From: Pyrrhosoma nymphula
Lineage: Eukaryota; Arthropoda; Insecta; Odonata; Coenagrionidae
Assembly (NCBI GenBank): GCA_963573305.1
Contig: OY754337.1
Coordinates: forward strand, 47,443,164-47,507,163
Reading direction: 5' to 3'
DNA: 64,000 nt
Shown here: in pieces, positions 32,431-45,351 of the stretch
Layout of the letters: each line of letters begins with the position of its first letter
Position numbering within the stretch: position 1 is the first letter of the stretch
Notes under the pieces: generated by a model
Told to the model about the DNA's origin: nothing
The model's input: only the letters and a program-made list of their open reading frames with translations
The model's database searches: none
Program-made: the position numbers and the translations under genes

Positions 32431-33214
32431 CAATTTGCAGCACTCTATTTGAATGGTTGTAACTGGCAAACAAACAAGAGTGTAACCTTCCCACAAGCTC
32501 AGCTAGATGCATACTGAGATATGGTACACATTAGAGCAGGAATAGTACCGATACTCCCATTGCTTCTCACACTCTGCGAAAAGAGAGGTTACTTTCCAAA
32601 TTGCCCGTAATTACAAGAGTCTACAAATAAAACTCAAACGAATGTCCTTGCACTAGACTAGATTAGTAAACCTTGATAATTTACAATTAGTGATATTTCA
32701 CTTTACATCATCATTGAATAACTAGCAGATTATAAAATTCCAAAAGATATGAGATATAGTCGCCTTCAGAGAAATAAAGCTAACCACAAATCCCCATTAT
32801 AAAGATGACTATTGCATTCATGCTACAATATTCTCAATTATTGCAAGACAGCTGATAATTTCATGGTACCTATTGTTATTATATGACATATTAGCCTTTG
32901 ATAAACAGTGAAAATTTATAATTACTTCACTTGGATCAATATTTTTGAGTTAAACACGTGGATCCGTCCACTAATTATTGAAATGTGAAAGCCTGAGAGG
33001 AAAATGTGTGCAAATGCATTTCATATGCCTTCAACATGGTAGAATTCAAAGTTATGAGTAAGTAGTACATAACTGTAATTATATGGTTGTAAAATATTTA
33101 CTCCTCAATGCACTTAGGCTTTCACTAAAATTATGAGAGGAAGTTGAAGAAACTTTCAACATATTAAAGAGCTATTTGCATAAAATAAATTAATTTTGAA
33201 AAATTACTTATGAC

Positions 33215-33540
33215 TAGAGATGGGAAAATTACGGTAATTTTCACCTGAAGAAAATTACCGCAGTAAGTAATGGTAATTTTAATAAATAACTGTAATTTTC
33301 CAGTATTGTTTAGTTTTCAGTATTTAACAGCAAATGTATAGTTAAATAAGAAAGCCAATAGCAATAGGAAGGGAATAACGATGTTAAAACCATACTTAAT
33401 ACAACATTAATCTAATAGAAATTTAACAAATTGTAAAAAGAAATACGGCAGCAACATGCAATTTGGCTTTCTTTTATCAAAATATGAGAAATTTTCTAGA
33501 AGAATATTCTGATACATTACTCTATAATGTTATAATGTAA
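33215..33540. mobile_element. hAT MITE copy A, left part (split by piggyBac)
   Basis: Begins TAGAGATGGG, the hAT-type terminal motif, after an 8-bp target sequence CTTATGAC (33207-33214; right copy CTTGTCAC at 37024-37031). It matches the intact copy at 50626 up to GTTATAAT and is then interrupted by a piggyBac element at 33541. Internal palindromes of AAATTACCGTAATTTT type are typical of the family. Confidence 0.8.
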
Positions 33541-36500
33541 CCCATTCAGTGTGGATGACATATATGTATGTCACAACCACCATTCCACTGACGCAGATGA
33601 CATATATGTATGCCATGATCTCTCGTTTCTTAGTTGGCCACAAGGAAGCGTCTCCCACTTAATTTTCATGCTCCCGCAGTTGGTGGATGTCTTTGTATCT
33701 GTTCAAAAGTGTCCGTTTCCAGCTAAAAGAATTTCGTTTTTTGCCAGTTTTCACTTTTTGTTATGCTTATTTTACATTTTTCTAGTTTTCATAGTAAGTA
33801 GTTATTAATTTTATCATGCTTTTTTTAGTTCAATTTGCTGGATAAGGTTTTATAACAGTCTTAAGTCGATTTTTGAGTTTTGGGAGTTACTTAGTGTTTT
33901 TACCTCATATGTGTTTATCTTTCCCTCATAGTATAACATTTATCTAAAATTTTATTTTCTACAAATAAAAAAAGTTTCCGATAAGCTGTTTATTTTCTAA
34001 GTACACGGAATGTTGCCTTTTTACTTATCACATGCTTCAACCTCCGATATTTTTTTTGTTTTTTTAATGCATTGCTTTTGTATTTAAGTTATTTAATGCT
34101 GCTGTCCAATTTATAATAAACTGTAATAGTCAGTCAGTTTTTTTAATCTTTTTTTAAATTGGCCATTTTATTCGTTAGACTTACATATATAAACGTACAT
34201 GAGAATGGCTGTGCTTCATGTTCTCAAACATTTCCGGCATTATTTTTATTTATTATTTTATTTTTATGAATTGTATATTTGCTGATATTTTTAGCAGGAC
34301 AATGATGCATAATCACTGAAGAACGATGCACTTCTATTCATAACTAATGCCTTATTTTTTATATTTTATTTCTAATAAGTAGGTAAAAAATTAATTTTTT
34401 ATTGTAATTTTATTTATTTATTTTGTATATTATCTTTGCTGTGATTATAGAAGTGGAAAGAAAAACTAAGGGCCAAGAAAGGTGCTGGATTCAAGTCCAG
34501 GAGAGGCACTTCTTCAAATCTTGGTAAGAGGTTTAATTTTCCTTTTTTGAGCATTTTGATCATTTTTTCAATGGATATCAATTTTGTCTTGGAAATATTT
34601 TGCAAAACGGAGACATTAGTCATAAATATGGGTACAATTTATCTCAAACCTACTAAATATGGGCTTGTCTTTAATAATTTCAGGAGTTTCTGGCATTCCA
34701 TAAGGAGTCCAAGATGAATTACCCAGCCCTTCGGGTGCCACTGGTAAGTATTGTAATATGTAATCACTTTATATTCTTTCAAGTTGTTTGTTTTTATACC
34801 TTCAGATAATAATTTTGAAATAACATTAGTTTTCAGTGTGGAGGCGAAGAGGCAGAAAGTAGACTTGAAACGGCATGTAAGCGGCAAAGAAATTGCCAGC
34901 ATTGTGCTGGAGAGCTCAGAAGAGGAAGATTTCAGTGAGGATTATCTTCCTTCCTCATCTGAAGAGGACAACAGCGAGGATGGGGATAACAACGAGGATG
35001 AGGGAAATCCCTTGGAGCCCTTAGATGAGTTTTTCACCCCCTCCACCACCCAGCCCATTGCCGTAATGTTAGGTCCCATTACTCCCACGGCTACCTGGAC
35101 TAGCTTCCAAATTGCGTTGCCCCTGTAATTCGTTTTGAAGGGTCTCCTGGGCTTAAGATAATCCCTACTGGTGGCACTCCTAGGGCTTATTTTGATTTGC
35201 TGGCTAATAACAAGTTTTTTTTAAATAGCCCTCAGGGAGACAGAGAAAAATGCATTGAATGGAAACCATTGGGAAAGGATGAGTTCCAAATTTGGCTGGG
35301 CCTTCTCCTTCACATGGGGATGATTCATGTGAATCAAATGTCGGGTTGTTGGAAGAAGTCTCCTCATTCCGTACTACGATATTCAGCGAGAAGATGAGCC
35401 GTGATCGATTCCTTGGACTTTTACAGGCTCTCCACTTTGCGGAAACTCCCAATGAGCAAGAACCAGTACCTAATGACCGGCTGTATAAGATAATGCCTCT
35501 TCTTGATTGTTTTGAAGAGGCAATGAGAAATATTGTTTCCCCCAGTAAGGAGCTGTGCATAGACAAATCAATGGTCCTATGGAGGGGTCGTATCATTTTT
35601 AGACAATACATACAGGGGAAACTCCACAAGTGTGGCATTAAACTTTATGTGCCTAGTACTGAGGATTATTGTGTACACTGGGTTGAGCGATGCAATTGTT
35701 GGAAGCAAGGGGCATACGGGAGGTGATTGCCTGCTACACTGATGAGGGGATTTGTGTTTTCAAGAGGAAGGATAAGAGGGATGTCACAATTATCTCTTCG
35801 GAATTGGGTTGTGAATTTGTTGAAATACTTAGCACCCGAGGGCCAAAGATGAAACTGGAGGCCATAGCTAGGTACAATCACTTCATGGGAGGGGTTGATC
35901 ATTGAGATCAACTCTTATCCTACTACCCTTGTGAACACAAATCCCTGAGGTGGTATAAGAAGTTGGCAGTTCACATTTTTCAAATGATGGTTGTAAATAG
36001 TTATGTGCTTTTTAATAAATATAGTAGGACTAAAAAAAGTATGCGCGGCTTTAGGGTAGAACTAATTAAGTCCCTAATTGATCCTGGCCAAAGACAGGCC
36101 TTACCAAGGAAAATGGCCTCAACGCATTTCCCAGCATTCACAGAATCTGGGGAGAAACACAGACAGCAAAAGCAGTGCCAAGTGTGTCACGAAAGGGGGA
36201 TTAGAAAGAGAGTGCCAACTATCTGCCCTGACTGCGAGGGGAAGCCAGGGCTATGTCTACGGCCGTGTTTTCAAAAGTATCAGGAAAGTTTGTAGTTTGT
36301 AAAATTTCATGTAGCCATTGTAAAAAAATTCCACTTTGGGTATTTGGCATCTAAGGTGTTGAATAAATGTGGTATGTATGATTGTAAGTTCAGATACTTT
36401 TTATTAGAATATAGTCAATTTGTAATAAAGAATTTAGAAAAAATATTTGTAAGTATGGTTATTCAATTGATTCAACTAAAAAAAAGTAGTATATTCTTTA

Positions 36501-36775
36501 AAAAAATTTACAAGGAATCGAATAATTTTCTTGTAATAAAAAAAACTTTAAAATGCCACAGTGGAAAAAAATGTATATGTGTTGCGGATTGCATGCTTTT
36601 TTAATTACCTGTGGTGGATGACATACATGACGTAGCCGATTAATTGCGATTTTCATTAAATTTTATTATTTTTTTGTGAACATCCTTCATATGATTGATC
36701 TTTTGTCAATTATAAGTGAATTTAAACAATCCGTCATAAGCAATGACAGTGAAAATTTTGGCCGCTTTGAAAGTG
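33541..36775 (+). mobile_element. piggyBac-family element P1, inserted in a hAT MITE
   Basis: The ends CCCATTCAGTGTGG and (reverse) CACTTTCAAAGCGG are diverged copies of the CACTTTCACTGTGG end of element P2 at 49505. The right flank is TTAA (36776-36779) and the left flank a decayed GTAA, as expected for TTAA-specific insertion. Removing the element restores the continuity seen in the intact MITE at 50626-51196. It encodes one broken transposase. Confidence 0.85.
34784..36295 (+). pseudogene. piggyBac transposase, P1 copy, inactivated
   Basis: An acidic N-terminal region (SSEEEDFSEDYLPSSSEEDN) is followed by frames matching the DDE_Tnp_1_7 fold: FEGSPGLKIIPTG, DEFQIWLGLLLHMGMI, MSRDRFLGLLQALHF, then LCIDKSMVLWRGRI with the first catalytic Asp. 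A deletion after CVHWVERCNC removes the region expected to hold the second Asp. The third region GGVDH is followed directly by a TGA stop, then DQLLSYYPCEH. The C-terminal cysteine-rich finger CQVCHERG, CPDCEG, LCLRPCF is intact. Frameshifts lie near 35120, 35390 and 35720. Confidence 0.85.
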
Positions 36776-36779
36776 TTAA

Positions 36780-37023
36780 GTAAAATATTCTAAAAATGAG
36801 TTGTACATGCCTCAATTTATAATTGAACAGGTAGGAGATGTGGACTTGGCTTAAAAGAACATGTTGGGAATTTATCTGTATAAAAAATTATCTCAAACAT
36901 AGGTGAATTATCTAGAAAATTACCAAAAATTACGGTAATTTTCAAGGGGCATGGAAAAATGCAAAAAATACCATGGTAATTTACGAAAATTGCTGTGGTA
37001 ATTTTCAGAGTGGCCCATCTCTA
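36780..37023. mobile_element. hAT MITE copy A, right part
   Basis: Resumes with GTAAAATATTC and ends GTGGCCCATCTCTA, inverse of the left TAGAGATGGG end. It matches 50956-51196 of the intact copy and is followed by CTTGTCAC, six of eight bases identical to the left flank. Confidence 0.8.
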
Positions 37024-37417
37024 CTTGTCACTGCTCATGCATGCATGAAATGTGTTCTATCATATTTAAAAAAATGTTTTTATCCGAGTCATCATTGACA
37101 TTGATCAATCACCATCATTTGAATTGAATGATTCTTATTTACATGGGGGATCACTATTTTACAAGGTAAAGAAACTTGATGGAATTGGAATTATTTTGAA
37201 TGTAACTTCTGCTAATTACATAATACTAGAACACTGAAAATGGTCCAAAATTTCATTGTCAACTCTCAACCATCTATGCTTGTAAACTATTGCCATATTT
37301 CTGTTAATGCAATTTTTTATAGAGGCAGTAGGATTTATTTAGAAGAACAATCCCATGAAGTTTGCATTACAATGAGGCATTTGACAGCTGTTTTTAGAAA
37401 ACAAACCCCTTCCCTAC

Positions 37418-37727
37418 CTTCCTTGATGATGAGAGTACCAGGTCTGGTGAAGGAGCAGTTGCCGCCCTTTGGCTGAGTGCTGCCTTGGTCCTGTGGTATG
37501 CCATCGAGCGGCTCATGAGGCGGGCAGTTGTTGCGGCAGAGGTGGGTGACATGATGACTGGTGAGTCCTCACCCTCCTCCATTGAGAGGGTTGGGTCCTC
37601 ATCCTCCATCTCTTCCTCCTCCTCCTCCACCTCATCTTCCTCCTCCTCTTCATCTTCCTCGGATGTCACTCCCTCGGAACCCGGTGTGCCGTGGAAGGAG
37701 GCCGAGCGAAGGAGAGGGTTGGGTGGG
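37418..37727 (-). CDS. Host gene exon with acidic tract
   Basis: Acceptor TTTTGCAG and donor AAG|GTAGGG bound 310 bp. One base completes Ser, and the exon leaves in phase 0. Encodes PPNPLLRSASFHGTPGSEGV, then a run of about 25 residues that are nearly all Glu or Asp, then Ser/Thr/Ala-rich sequence (SPTSAATTARLMSRSMAYH). The acidic tract with basic neighbours is typical of disordered cytoskeletal regulators. The serine-rich plus-strand frame over the same bases is its antisense shadow. Confidence 0.85.
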
Positions 37728-37739
37728 CTGCAAAACAAG

Positions 37740-39340
37740 ACACAAGGATAAAATAACAACCAAGTTACAAACTCATAAGAGTCATGTGTAACAAGGTTAC
37801 ACATTAGACCCAACACTTTTCATTAGGAATAGCAAGATAAGAGCCAAGATACAACTCCTCCACTGAAAGGTTTCAGATCAGCTAAAAATCACTTTTTCAT
37901 CAGGAAAAGAAATGTGATAGAAGTGGAACTATTTGGAATGTAACTTCTGGTAGCATTAATAAACTGAGGAAAATTTAGAATGGCCTTGCTGACTCAACCA
38001 TCTAGGCTTGTAAGCTATTGCCATATTTCATGCATATTTTTATAGAAGCAGTTACATTTTTAGAACAACAATACCGCAGAGTTTAAATTAAATTTACATC
38101 GAAAGGAAAACTTTCTCATTGCTCTGGGATAGACTCTTCCCTTTCCAGACTAGTTGCTGAAGGGCATATGTTCCATGGAGGATATTAATAATCATGATCC
38201 TAACCTAATTTAAGTTCACACACCTTATGGCTAAAAAATCAAGGAATTTTTGCGCTAGGTAGTTGGTATCAAATCAATTGGAAAACATGAAGGAAGATTA
38301 ATAAGAGTATTCAATAAAATTTCCATGCAAAATAAAGGAATTCTTAGTATTTGCATCTCCAATAGTGCTTCTTTCCTTTGCTACATGGGGATAAAACTCC
38401 CTTACTTTTTTTCCTGCACACAGTGATGGCAAAAAATTTGAGAATGCTGTTGCTAAAGGGCTAAATTGTTAACATATCACCTACCAAAGAGTCAAACGTA
38501 CCACATATTAATATTTTTCATTTTCATTCCACAGTGAACATCTTAGATAAAGGTTTTTTTCTATGACATCAGTGGCTGTTCACTCAATATTAAGTGAGCA
38601 GCCCCTGATACTATTTAAACAATGCACTTCACAAATTCAATCCCTGAAAAAAAAACCTCTTCACCAAGAGTATGAAATGTAGCAGTAGTATGTTGCAGTA
38701 TGTAATGGCTAAAATAGTACAGATGAGAGCATTAGTCCGCAATTGCATACTCTGCTGACAGCTAGCTAGAAGAGTGCACTAAAAATTGGAGATATCATCA
38801 ACAAACATGCCAATGAAATTCCAATCAATTTACGAGGGTGATTCTTACTTAGGGTGTTATGTCCAAATGGTGTTTTAGGATTAAAAAAAATAAATAAATA
38901 AAATATCCCATTGTGTCATTTCTGAAGTATCTTGAAAGAAAAACAAAAGACAAGTGCCAATCAGTCAGCAAGGAATTCAAGCATAGGGGTTGATATAGGG
39001 ACAGCGCCAGCTGAAGGCTGGCATTATTATTTGGATTACTCAGCAACCCCAAATAGCCCTTTGGGGTTGCTATTTGAAGTTATAGAATCAGGGGGGCATT
39101 ATATAATGCGGAAATAGTGCCCTACATAATAATAGTGCCGGCATTATCAGTTATGGAATCGCCCCTACTGCATTTCAGTATTATTTTTATCCCATTACTG
39201 AATATTTTTTTAGTTTACCACAAATCAATGATGACAATTATAATAAAACCTTGAAAACATTATCTATAATGAAATAAGAGTGTCATAGAACTCTGAAGGA
39301 TGAAAAAAACAGTCCTTCCAGTCACATCTATTTTCCAATA
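37740..39340. other. Intronic sequence, no feature recognised
   Basis: AT-rich intron of the host gene. Short local repetition only (39010-39130, GGCATTATTAT-like and AATAGTGCC-like units). No gene or TE ends identified. Confidence 0.4.
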
Positions 39341-39345
39341 AGTAC

Positions 39346-39500
39346 CTTGAATTTCGTGAGGAAGCTTCAGAAATGATCACAGTTCGGTTGAGAGGTTGAC
39401 CAGAACTTGGAGAGGTAGGTGACTGTGGGGCTGGGATAGTTGACACACCAGTGGCTGCTTTCCTTGCTTCTTCCCTCTTCTTCTTTCCTTCTGCAGCTGC
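39346..39500 (-). CDS. Host gene exon
   Basis: Acceptor TTTGAGTAG and donor TCAAG|GTACTT bound 155 bp, phase 0 in and phase 2 out. Encodes AAAEGKKKREEARKAATGVS, a highly charged helix, then TIPAPQSPTSPSSGQPLNRT and VIISEASSRNS. It directly continues the basic KRRKSYDPMK end of the previous exon, a junction that supports the gene model. Confidence 0.85.
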
Positions 39501-39504
39501 CTAC

Positions 39505-40415
39505 TCAAAAAAATAGGAAATTGGTACAGTGTTCAAATAAAAAAGGCTACAAAATAAAAAAATAAGCGTGGTCAGACTTAGTGAGATTGCGTAGCCAATA
39601 TCAACTGTTGAAATGATAACTATTCCTAAGCACTACATGCATTAGTCTTCATCATTGCTTGGGTTGATTTACAAAACTTAGATTTAGTGAATGGCACTAA
39701 CAAACCACAATCAGTGCATACTTATACATATGTATAACCATAGGAATTCAGCTAGTTTTCCTCTAAAAACAGTGGTAAATCAGATATTTTAGGGTATGTA
39801 GTACATATAAGCATTTTAGAAAATAAAGAAAATACTTCATGCAAACAAACCATCTTTAATTAAGGAAAAAGAAAATTAGGCAGTCCTTTCCACTCATTCA
39901 CATGAAAAATTAACAATGATTCCCTGTATGAGTTTACTTTTACAATCACATTTTTACAAAAATGACATTAGCATAAGAAAAATATTCATATTTTCCCCTT
40001 CCATCCATTATTGCCTTAAAACCCATGTAATCCCATGTCATTTAAAGTTCAATTCATGAAAAAATTATGTGATGGTAGAATTATGTCTACAATTATGGAC
40101 AGAGGACACATTAATCTATTAAGTGACATAGATATGAAAAAATATGAGATAAATTCTCAGTGTTACAATATTTGTAAGGTGGCAACACTGTGGGTGAGTG
40201 TTACAATGTGTATAGACTGGCAACATTGTTGAGAGTGCTGGTCTTGTGGTCATCAAAGCGGCATGAACAGTCTGGAACAGTGTGTGGCATGATGTGGACA
40301 GTTAAAAACTTGGTGTGTGTTAAAAATGGCTTTGCTACGTACGTGAAAAGTTGGTGAAATAAAGCCACAATATATTTAACACCTTGTGATGGCAGAATTC
40401 CTCAAAAATCCATAC
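39505..40415. other. Intronic sequence, no feature recognised
   Basis: Mostly AT-rich intron. The stretch 40180-40375 is less AT-rich with GTGGCAACACTG and CTGGCAACATTG repeats and an AATAAA. It may be a small inserted repeat, but no second copy is visible in this window. Confidence 0.35.
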
Positions 40416-40419
40416 ACAC

Positions 40420-40623
40420 CTTCATGGGATCATAGCTCTTTCTTCTCTTCCAGTTCTGGAACTCGACTTCACGAGAAGACAGAGTGGAATTGCTGCGACC
40501 AGAAGGATTGCCAGATCCTCTCCCTCTCTTCGAAACACCAACAGCCGGAGGCCCACAACCACCAGAGCCGTCTCCTCTCGTCTTGGCACTGGTTGGCCGA
40601 GACTTTGGTGGCAGCCCCGTTGA
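40420..40623 (-). CDS. Host gene exon with basic motif
   Basis: Acceptor CATCCCACAG and donor AAG|GTGTGT bound 204 bp, 68 codons, phase 0 at both ends. Encodes STGLPPKSRPTSAKTRGDGS, a Gly/Ser/Arg-rich stretch, RSNSTLSSREVEFQNWKRRK and SYDPMK. The NWKRRKSYDPMK block is the most distinctive signature of this protein and the main reason for the tentative CEP170 comparison. Confidence 0.85.
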
Positions 40624-40724
40624 CTGTGGGATGGGGTGGTGAAATGTTTTGACAACCAATCATCCATGACTTCCAACAAATAAACTTATTCTTATACTCC
40701 CATGATATTTTCCCCATTTATTCT

Positions 40725-41070
40725 CAGATACCCTAACAAAAATTTTTAGTCCCTTTCGAGTCCTTTTCCCTGCTAACAGTTGATATGAGTTAGGTGGGAC
40801 TCCTATGATATGGGTCTCATGGCCACGGACTTCCCCGGACTAGTCCCAACGGCCGCGGCACTCTTGCAGATCAGTCCTGATTGTCACGGCACTCTCGCGG
40901 ACCAGTACTCTTCGCAACCCACTTAGTATATCCCTTTCCATAGTCTCTCCACACCCCACACTGCAAGACACGATATGTAATTTCACAAACTTTGAACCCT
41001 CCCGGTACCAGTCCATACCAGTGCCGCTGAAATTCTCGCCATAATTTGGAACCGTTCTGGACCAGTCCAT
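40725..41070 (-). repeat. Interspersed repeat R2, copy 2
   Basis: The minus-strand copy of 23095-23415, with the same inner units, here ending GGAACCGTTCTGGACCAGTCC. A LINE begins shortly after it. No coding evidence. Confidence 0.65.
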
Positions 41071-41089
41071 TGCTGGAATAGTTTATTTA

Positions 41090-43295
41090 AGACTTGAACG
41101 TTTATGAGCTATCGCAAAATTTCCCTAATACATTAGAAAATTGCTCATTATTGATTAACAAACCCTTCTTTATGGTCCCTGGTACATAGATATATCCTTA
41201 AACACAGACATAGGTTCTCTCGACGATGTATCAAACAATTTGTTCGCCAAATGCCCAGGAAGTGTATTAAAAATATTGTCCCTTACAAATCACAGAAATG
41301 GCAATGTTTTCCTAACAGCTTGTAAAAAATGCATTTTGGATGACTGGAAACCCTGAGAGCACACAAAAACGACCCTTGCTCTCAAGAACAAGCTCATGAC
41401 CTGGAGGCTATGGAAACATCACTCAAACCAGCACACTCGGGCCACATTTATGGATTTATGGATGGATTGTTGTTTTCTCCTGCGGCAGGACTATAAAAAC
41501 TTCATCCAGGGTATCACAGACGAAATTCATGTGAATTCAAAAAGATTTTGGTCACTCATAAACGCAAGAAGAAAGTCCCACCAAACTCCTGCCTCCCTGT
41601 CTTCTAATGCATCCAATTTCCTCGGTGCCGACCGCCCCTCTGCCTTCAACGATTTCTTTTCTTCAAACTTTAACCACGCCTACCCCACCCTTCCACTCCC
41701 CGTGATTCAATCCATTTGCTCTCATTCCCTCTCTTCAATTTCAACCGTCCCGCAGAAAGTTTTTAAGTACCTAAGCCAGCTACCTTGCTCGAAATCCTCC
41801 GGGTCTGATAATGTGGGGTCACTCTTTCTCAACCGCACTGCTACCTCACTCAACATTCCTTTAACAATCCTGTTCCATAGATTTTTCACAAGTGGCTGCT
41901 TCCCCTCCCAGTGGAATTACTCTAACGTCACACCAATTTTGAAATCTGGCACTAAAGGTGTTGTAGAGAATTACCATTCTATTTCCATAATGCCCGTTTT
42001 ATCAATAATTTTTGAACGCATCATCCATGACCGTCTTCTTCACTTTACTCTTCCCTAAATCTCCCCCAATCAGCATGGCTTCCTCCCAGGTGGATCTTGT
42101 CTCACCAACCTCGCCCTTTTACATCACCATATCACACTTGCTTTCGAATCTAACTCACAACTGGATATTTGCTACTCTAAAGCCTTCAACTGCGTTAACC
42201 ACACCCTACTCATTCACAAACTTAATCTCAGGTACAATATCCATGGTTCTCTTTCATCCTTACTCCGCAGTTTCCTTAACTTGCGTTATCAGCACATTTT
42301 AATTGATCGAGTATCATCCACCTACTCGCTGGTGGCGTCAGGGGTTCCTCAAGGTAGCGTCCTGGGTCCCCTTCTGTTCTCCCTTTTTGTTGATGATGTC
42401 GTGAACTACGTTCTCCCACTGGGATGTAACATCTTACTGTATGCGGATGATTGCAAGATATTCAAGGGTTGATGGCCCCTCCGGTTCCAGTTCCCTACAA
42501 TCCACCCTCTCCTCCGTCCACGCCTGGTGCTCCAACTGGCAGCTTCATATTAACGCCTCAAAGTTGGCTCTACAGACCTTTTCACTAAAGTGCAAACCTC
42601 TTCAGTATTCTTATACCCTCTCACAAAATCCTATCCCATGTGACAAATCCCACTGTGACTTAGGGGTAGTCTTTGACTCTCAACTTAGCTTTCGCGAGCA
42701 CATAAATAAGACTACCAGGAAGGGGATGTCAGTTGTCGGCCTTCTGTACTGCCAAATGGACATTCAGGATCCTTTTGCTCTTCGGACAGTATTTTTTGGA
42801 TGTGTCCTTCCTATTTTAGAATACTGTGCTCCAATTTGGTCGACTACTTGCCCCACAGCCTTGAATATGCTCAATCGCCCTATTAACTTCTTTCTCGCCA
42901 TTGCCCGGCATTGAATCCCTTCCTTCAGAAACTTATCAAAAGAATACATCCTTTCTTCCCTTTCAATCCCAAACCTCTCTCTCCATCATGTACTATGTCA
43001 CATGAAGTTCCTCCATAGCATTTGGAGTGCCTCTCTCTATACCAACTGCCTTCTTCCTCTCTTTCCTCTTCATGTTCCTTCTCGTTCCCTACACAATAAC
43101 TTCCTTCTTGACATTCCCAAATTCAGACTCTCAATATCCCAGCGCTCCCTATTCTACCATATTCCGAAAACTTTCAACTCCCTAGCCTCACAGTTACCCT
43201 CCCTTGACCTCTTTTCCACACCCTCCATTTTCAAATCAGTCCTCAGAAAACATATTGCCGATTTGACTCCCTCTATCCGATCTCCTTGTCCATAA
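41090..43295 (+). pseudogene. LINE-J reverse transcriptase
   Basis: The RT can be followed through DYKNFIQGITDEIH, SGSDNVGSLFLNRTA, WNYSNVTPILKSG, then NQHGFLPGGSCLTNL, FNCVNHTLLIHKL, SGVPQGSVLGPLLFSLFVDD and LLYADDCKIFKG (catalytic YADD at about 42440-42460). The C-terminal part runs through LGVVFDSQLSFREHINKT, VLPILEYCAPIWS and LASQLPSLDLFSTPSIFKS to the stop at 43293-43295. Frame changes near 42055, 42180, 42300 and 42470 and a stop at 42912 break the frame. The YADD is intact, so the copy is fairly young but dead. Confidence 0.8.
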
Positions 43296-43460
43296 ATCCC
43301 AATCCCAAGCTTTCTTTCATACGTATTTTTCTATTTTTCTTTTATATTTTACATTTTTTAGGGTATATTTTGTTAAAATTACTATTTATTTGTTTGCTTG
43401 CCAAGTAATGTAAGAAGCCTTTGTGCCGTTTTTGGAGACTTTGAAATAAATAAATAAACG
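41090..43460 (+). mobile_element. Jockey/I-like LINE, 5'-truncated (LINE-J)
   Basis: A nearly complete RT and C-terminal region in a few frames, ending with a 3' tail TGAAATAAATAAATAAACG (43442-43460). No endonuclease remains, so the copy is 5'-truncated. Codon use is C-rich and unlike LINE-A; the two are different families. Confidence 0.8.
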
Positions 43461-43739
43461 TGTGGAAATTGGAAAAAATCTAGTTTATTCTCATTTTGAT
43501 TGAATTTACATTCATTCTATGTGGCAACATAGGTTTCAATTAATTAACACCTGATAATTGTTATCCCAATTGGATGGTATTTCCTCAAACTATCATGGCA
43601 TTGATATTTAAATATTAGTTCTCGCAGTTACTTTGGTGCACGAGAATGGCCTGTCATACACGACTTTCTTGAGGCATCACTTTCAGTTGCAATTTAAACA
43701 TGACATAGGCAGGCATGAGATATGAGGTTGGTTAGGTAG

Positions 43740-44040
43740 TTGATAGGTACTGATCTGGGACCAGTCCCAGAATCAATCTAAGGCCTGTACGGAATTAGTA
43801 CCATTAAAATTTCTTGGGACTCTAGCGAGACCAGTACCTATCTCATTAATTGGGAACCCATTTTTGACCAGTACCATTCACAGTTCTGTGGGACCCATTA
43901 GGGTCTAAAATGACACAGATTGACCCTAAAAAAGGGACTAGTTCCCCTATGTATATCATTCAGAGCAGGAACTTGGCAATGGGACTGATTAGGGACAAGG
44001 CCCTTGGGACTCAAAAAGGACTAAAACTTTTGGAAGGGTA
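43740..44040 (+). repeat. Possible diverged relative of repeat R2
   Basis: Contains repeated GGACCAGT, GAGACCAGTACC and TGGGACCCATTAGGG words and ends GGACTAAAACTTTTGGAAGGG, comparable to GGGACTAAACATTTTTGTAAGGG at the end of R2 copy 1. Alignment is loose. Confidence 0.35.
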
Positions 44041-44129
44041 GCTAGCAGCAAATTACTGGAAATGTCAACTATTTATTTAAATATTTTTTGCAAATCTAAT
44101 GCTTCATCTAGTGCCTATGTTGAATTTTT

Positions 44130-45345
44130 TCTCATGCTCTAAAAAATGCTGTTTGAATAGAAATACTAATTTTATACAAAAAAGTTTTTGTGGTTTAATT
44201 AATTAATTAATATTTATATTTAAGTTACAATTATTTAATTGTTATAATTTGTTTATATAATACAAGACAAGTTAGTTTTTATAGCATAATTAATTAATAT
44301 TAAATTAATTTACAATCAATAATAAAAAGAATTGTATAACTACAATGACTAATTAAGATATGTAATGTATCTATTTATAATTTATTTCATCTTTATCTAT
44401 TTATAATTCTATTTCATCATTAATATTCTACAGGATCTGTAATTCCTAAAATTAAAATAAATATTTTCAGCTCTATTCTATCAATGGATGACTCAAAGCC
44501 ACTCTCACCATTTTCAAATTCCTCTTCACTATTTTCTCTCAACCAAATTTTCCCTTCACATTCCCTTTCTCACTGAGCTCAGACTTTTACTTGCGTACTC
44601 CCTTGACATTAGGGGGGGATACTTTCTTGGGGTCTGTCGGTCATGGAGTATCTAATGATTGCCATTTTTCGTATTTCACCAAGAATTACAGGGAGATGAC
44701 TGTCCCCCCTGGACACCCCTTAATCCCTTGGCATGGTTTTCAGCCATATCCTCCAAATCAGGAGGGTTCCGCAGAACCTGTTACTTTGATAATATGTATT
44801 GGTTTTGCAGCAATTAATTTTGTACCAACTCAAGCAAAGTGGGTGAAGCATAAGGATGATGATATGTAGAAGAATGCTGAAGACCATGATAGAGGAGGGA
44901 GCTTTATATGAATTGGGAATATGAATGGAAAAGAGGCATGTTAGAAGGAAAGAAAAGACGTTGAACATTTTAGTTAAGATTAAATATGTAATTTTTCAGT
45001 AGTTTTAATGAGTGATTCAATATTTCATGCCAAAGCTTAGAGAATCATTGTCAGGGTAATAATATGGGTTACCATAAAATATGTAAATAATGCAGTCCAT
45101 CAAATTTAGGATTCAAGTTTATGGAAAGCTTTTACCCATAATTTAATGCTCAGTTATACCAAAATAAAAATCAGGCAACTAGGCCAAAAATAGTAACATT
45201 TGACTGCATCCTAACAGCAAAATACATTAACAATCTTTCCTTAGGAAACCGGAGTTAAATGTGGCTTCAAGAACAACTCTTATTAAGGAATAGGGCTGAA
45301 TGGATGACAATATTAATAAAGATTTACAGACAAAACTCAATTGAT
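44130..45345. other. Intronic AT-rich sequence, no gene recognised
   Basis: 44190-44420 is extremely AT-rich with TTAATTAATTAAT words. The plus-strand frame at 44591-44869 has no recognisable domain and no splice context. Confidence 0.4.
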
Positions 45346-45351
45346 TAATAC

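Noticed and set aside
37485..37751. Plus-strand serine-rich frame
   Set aside because: It is the antisense of the Glu/Asp tract in the minus-strand exon 37418-37727, which has correct splice sites and phase.
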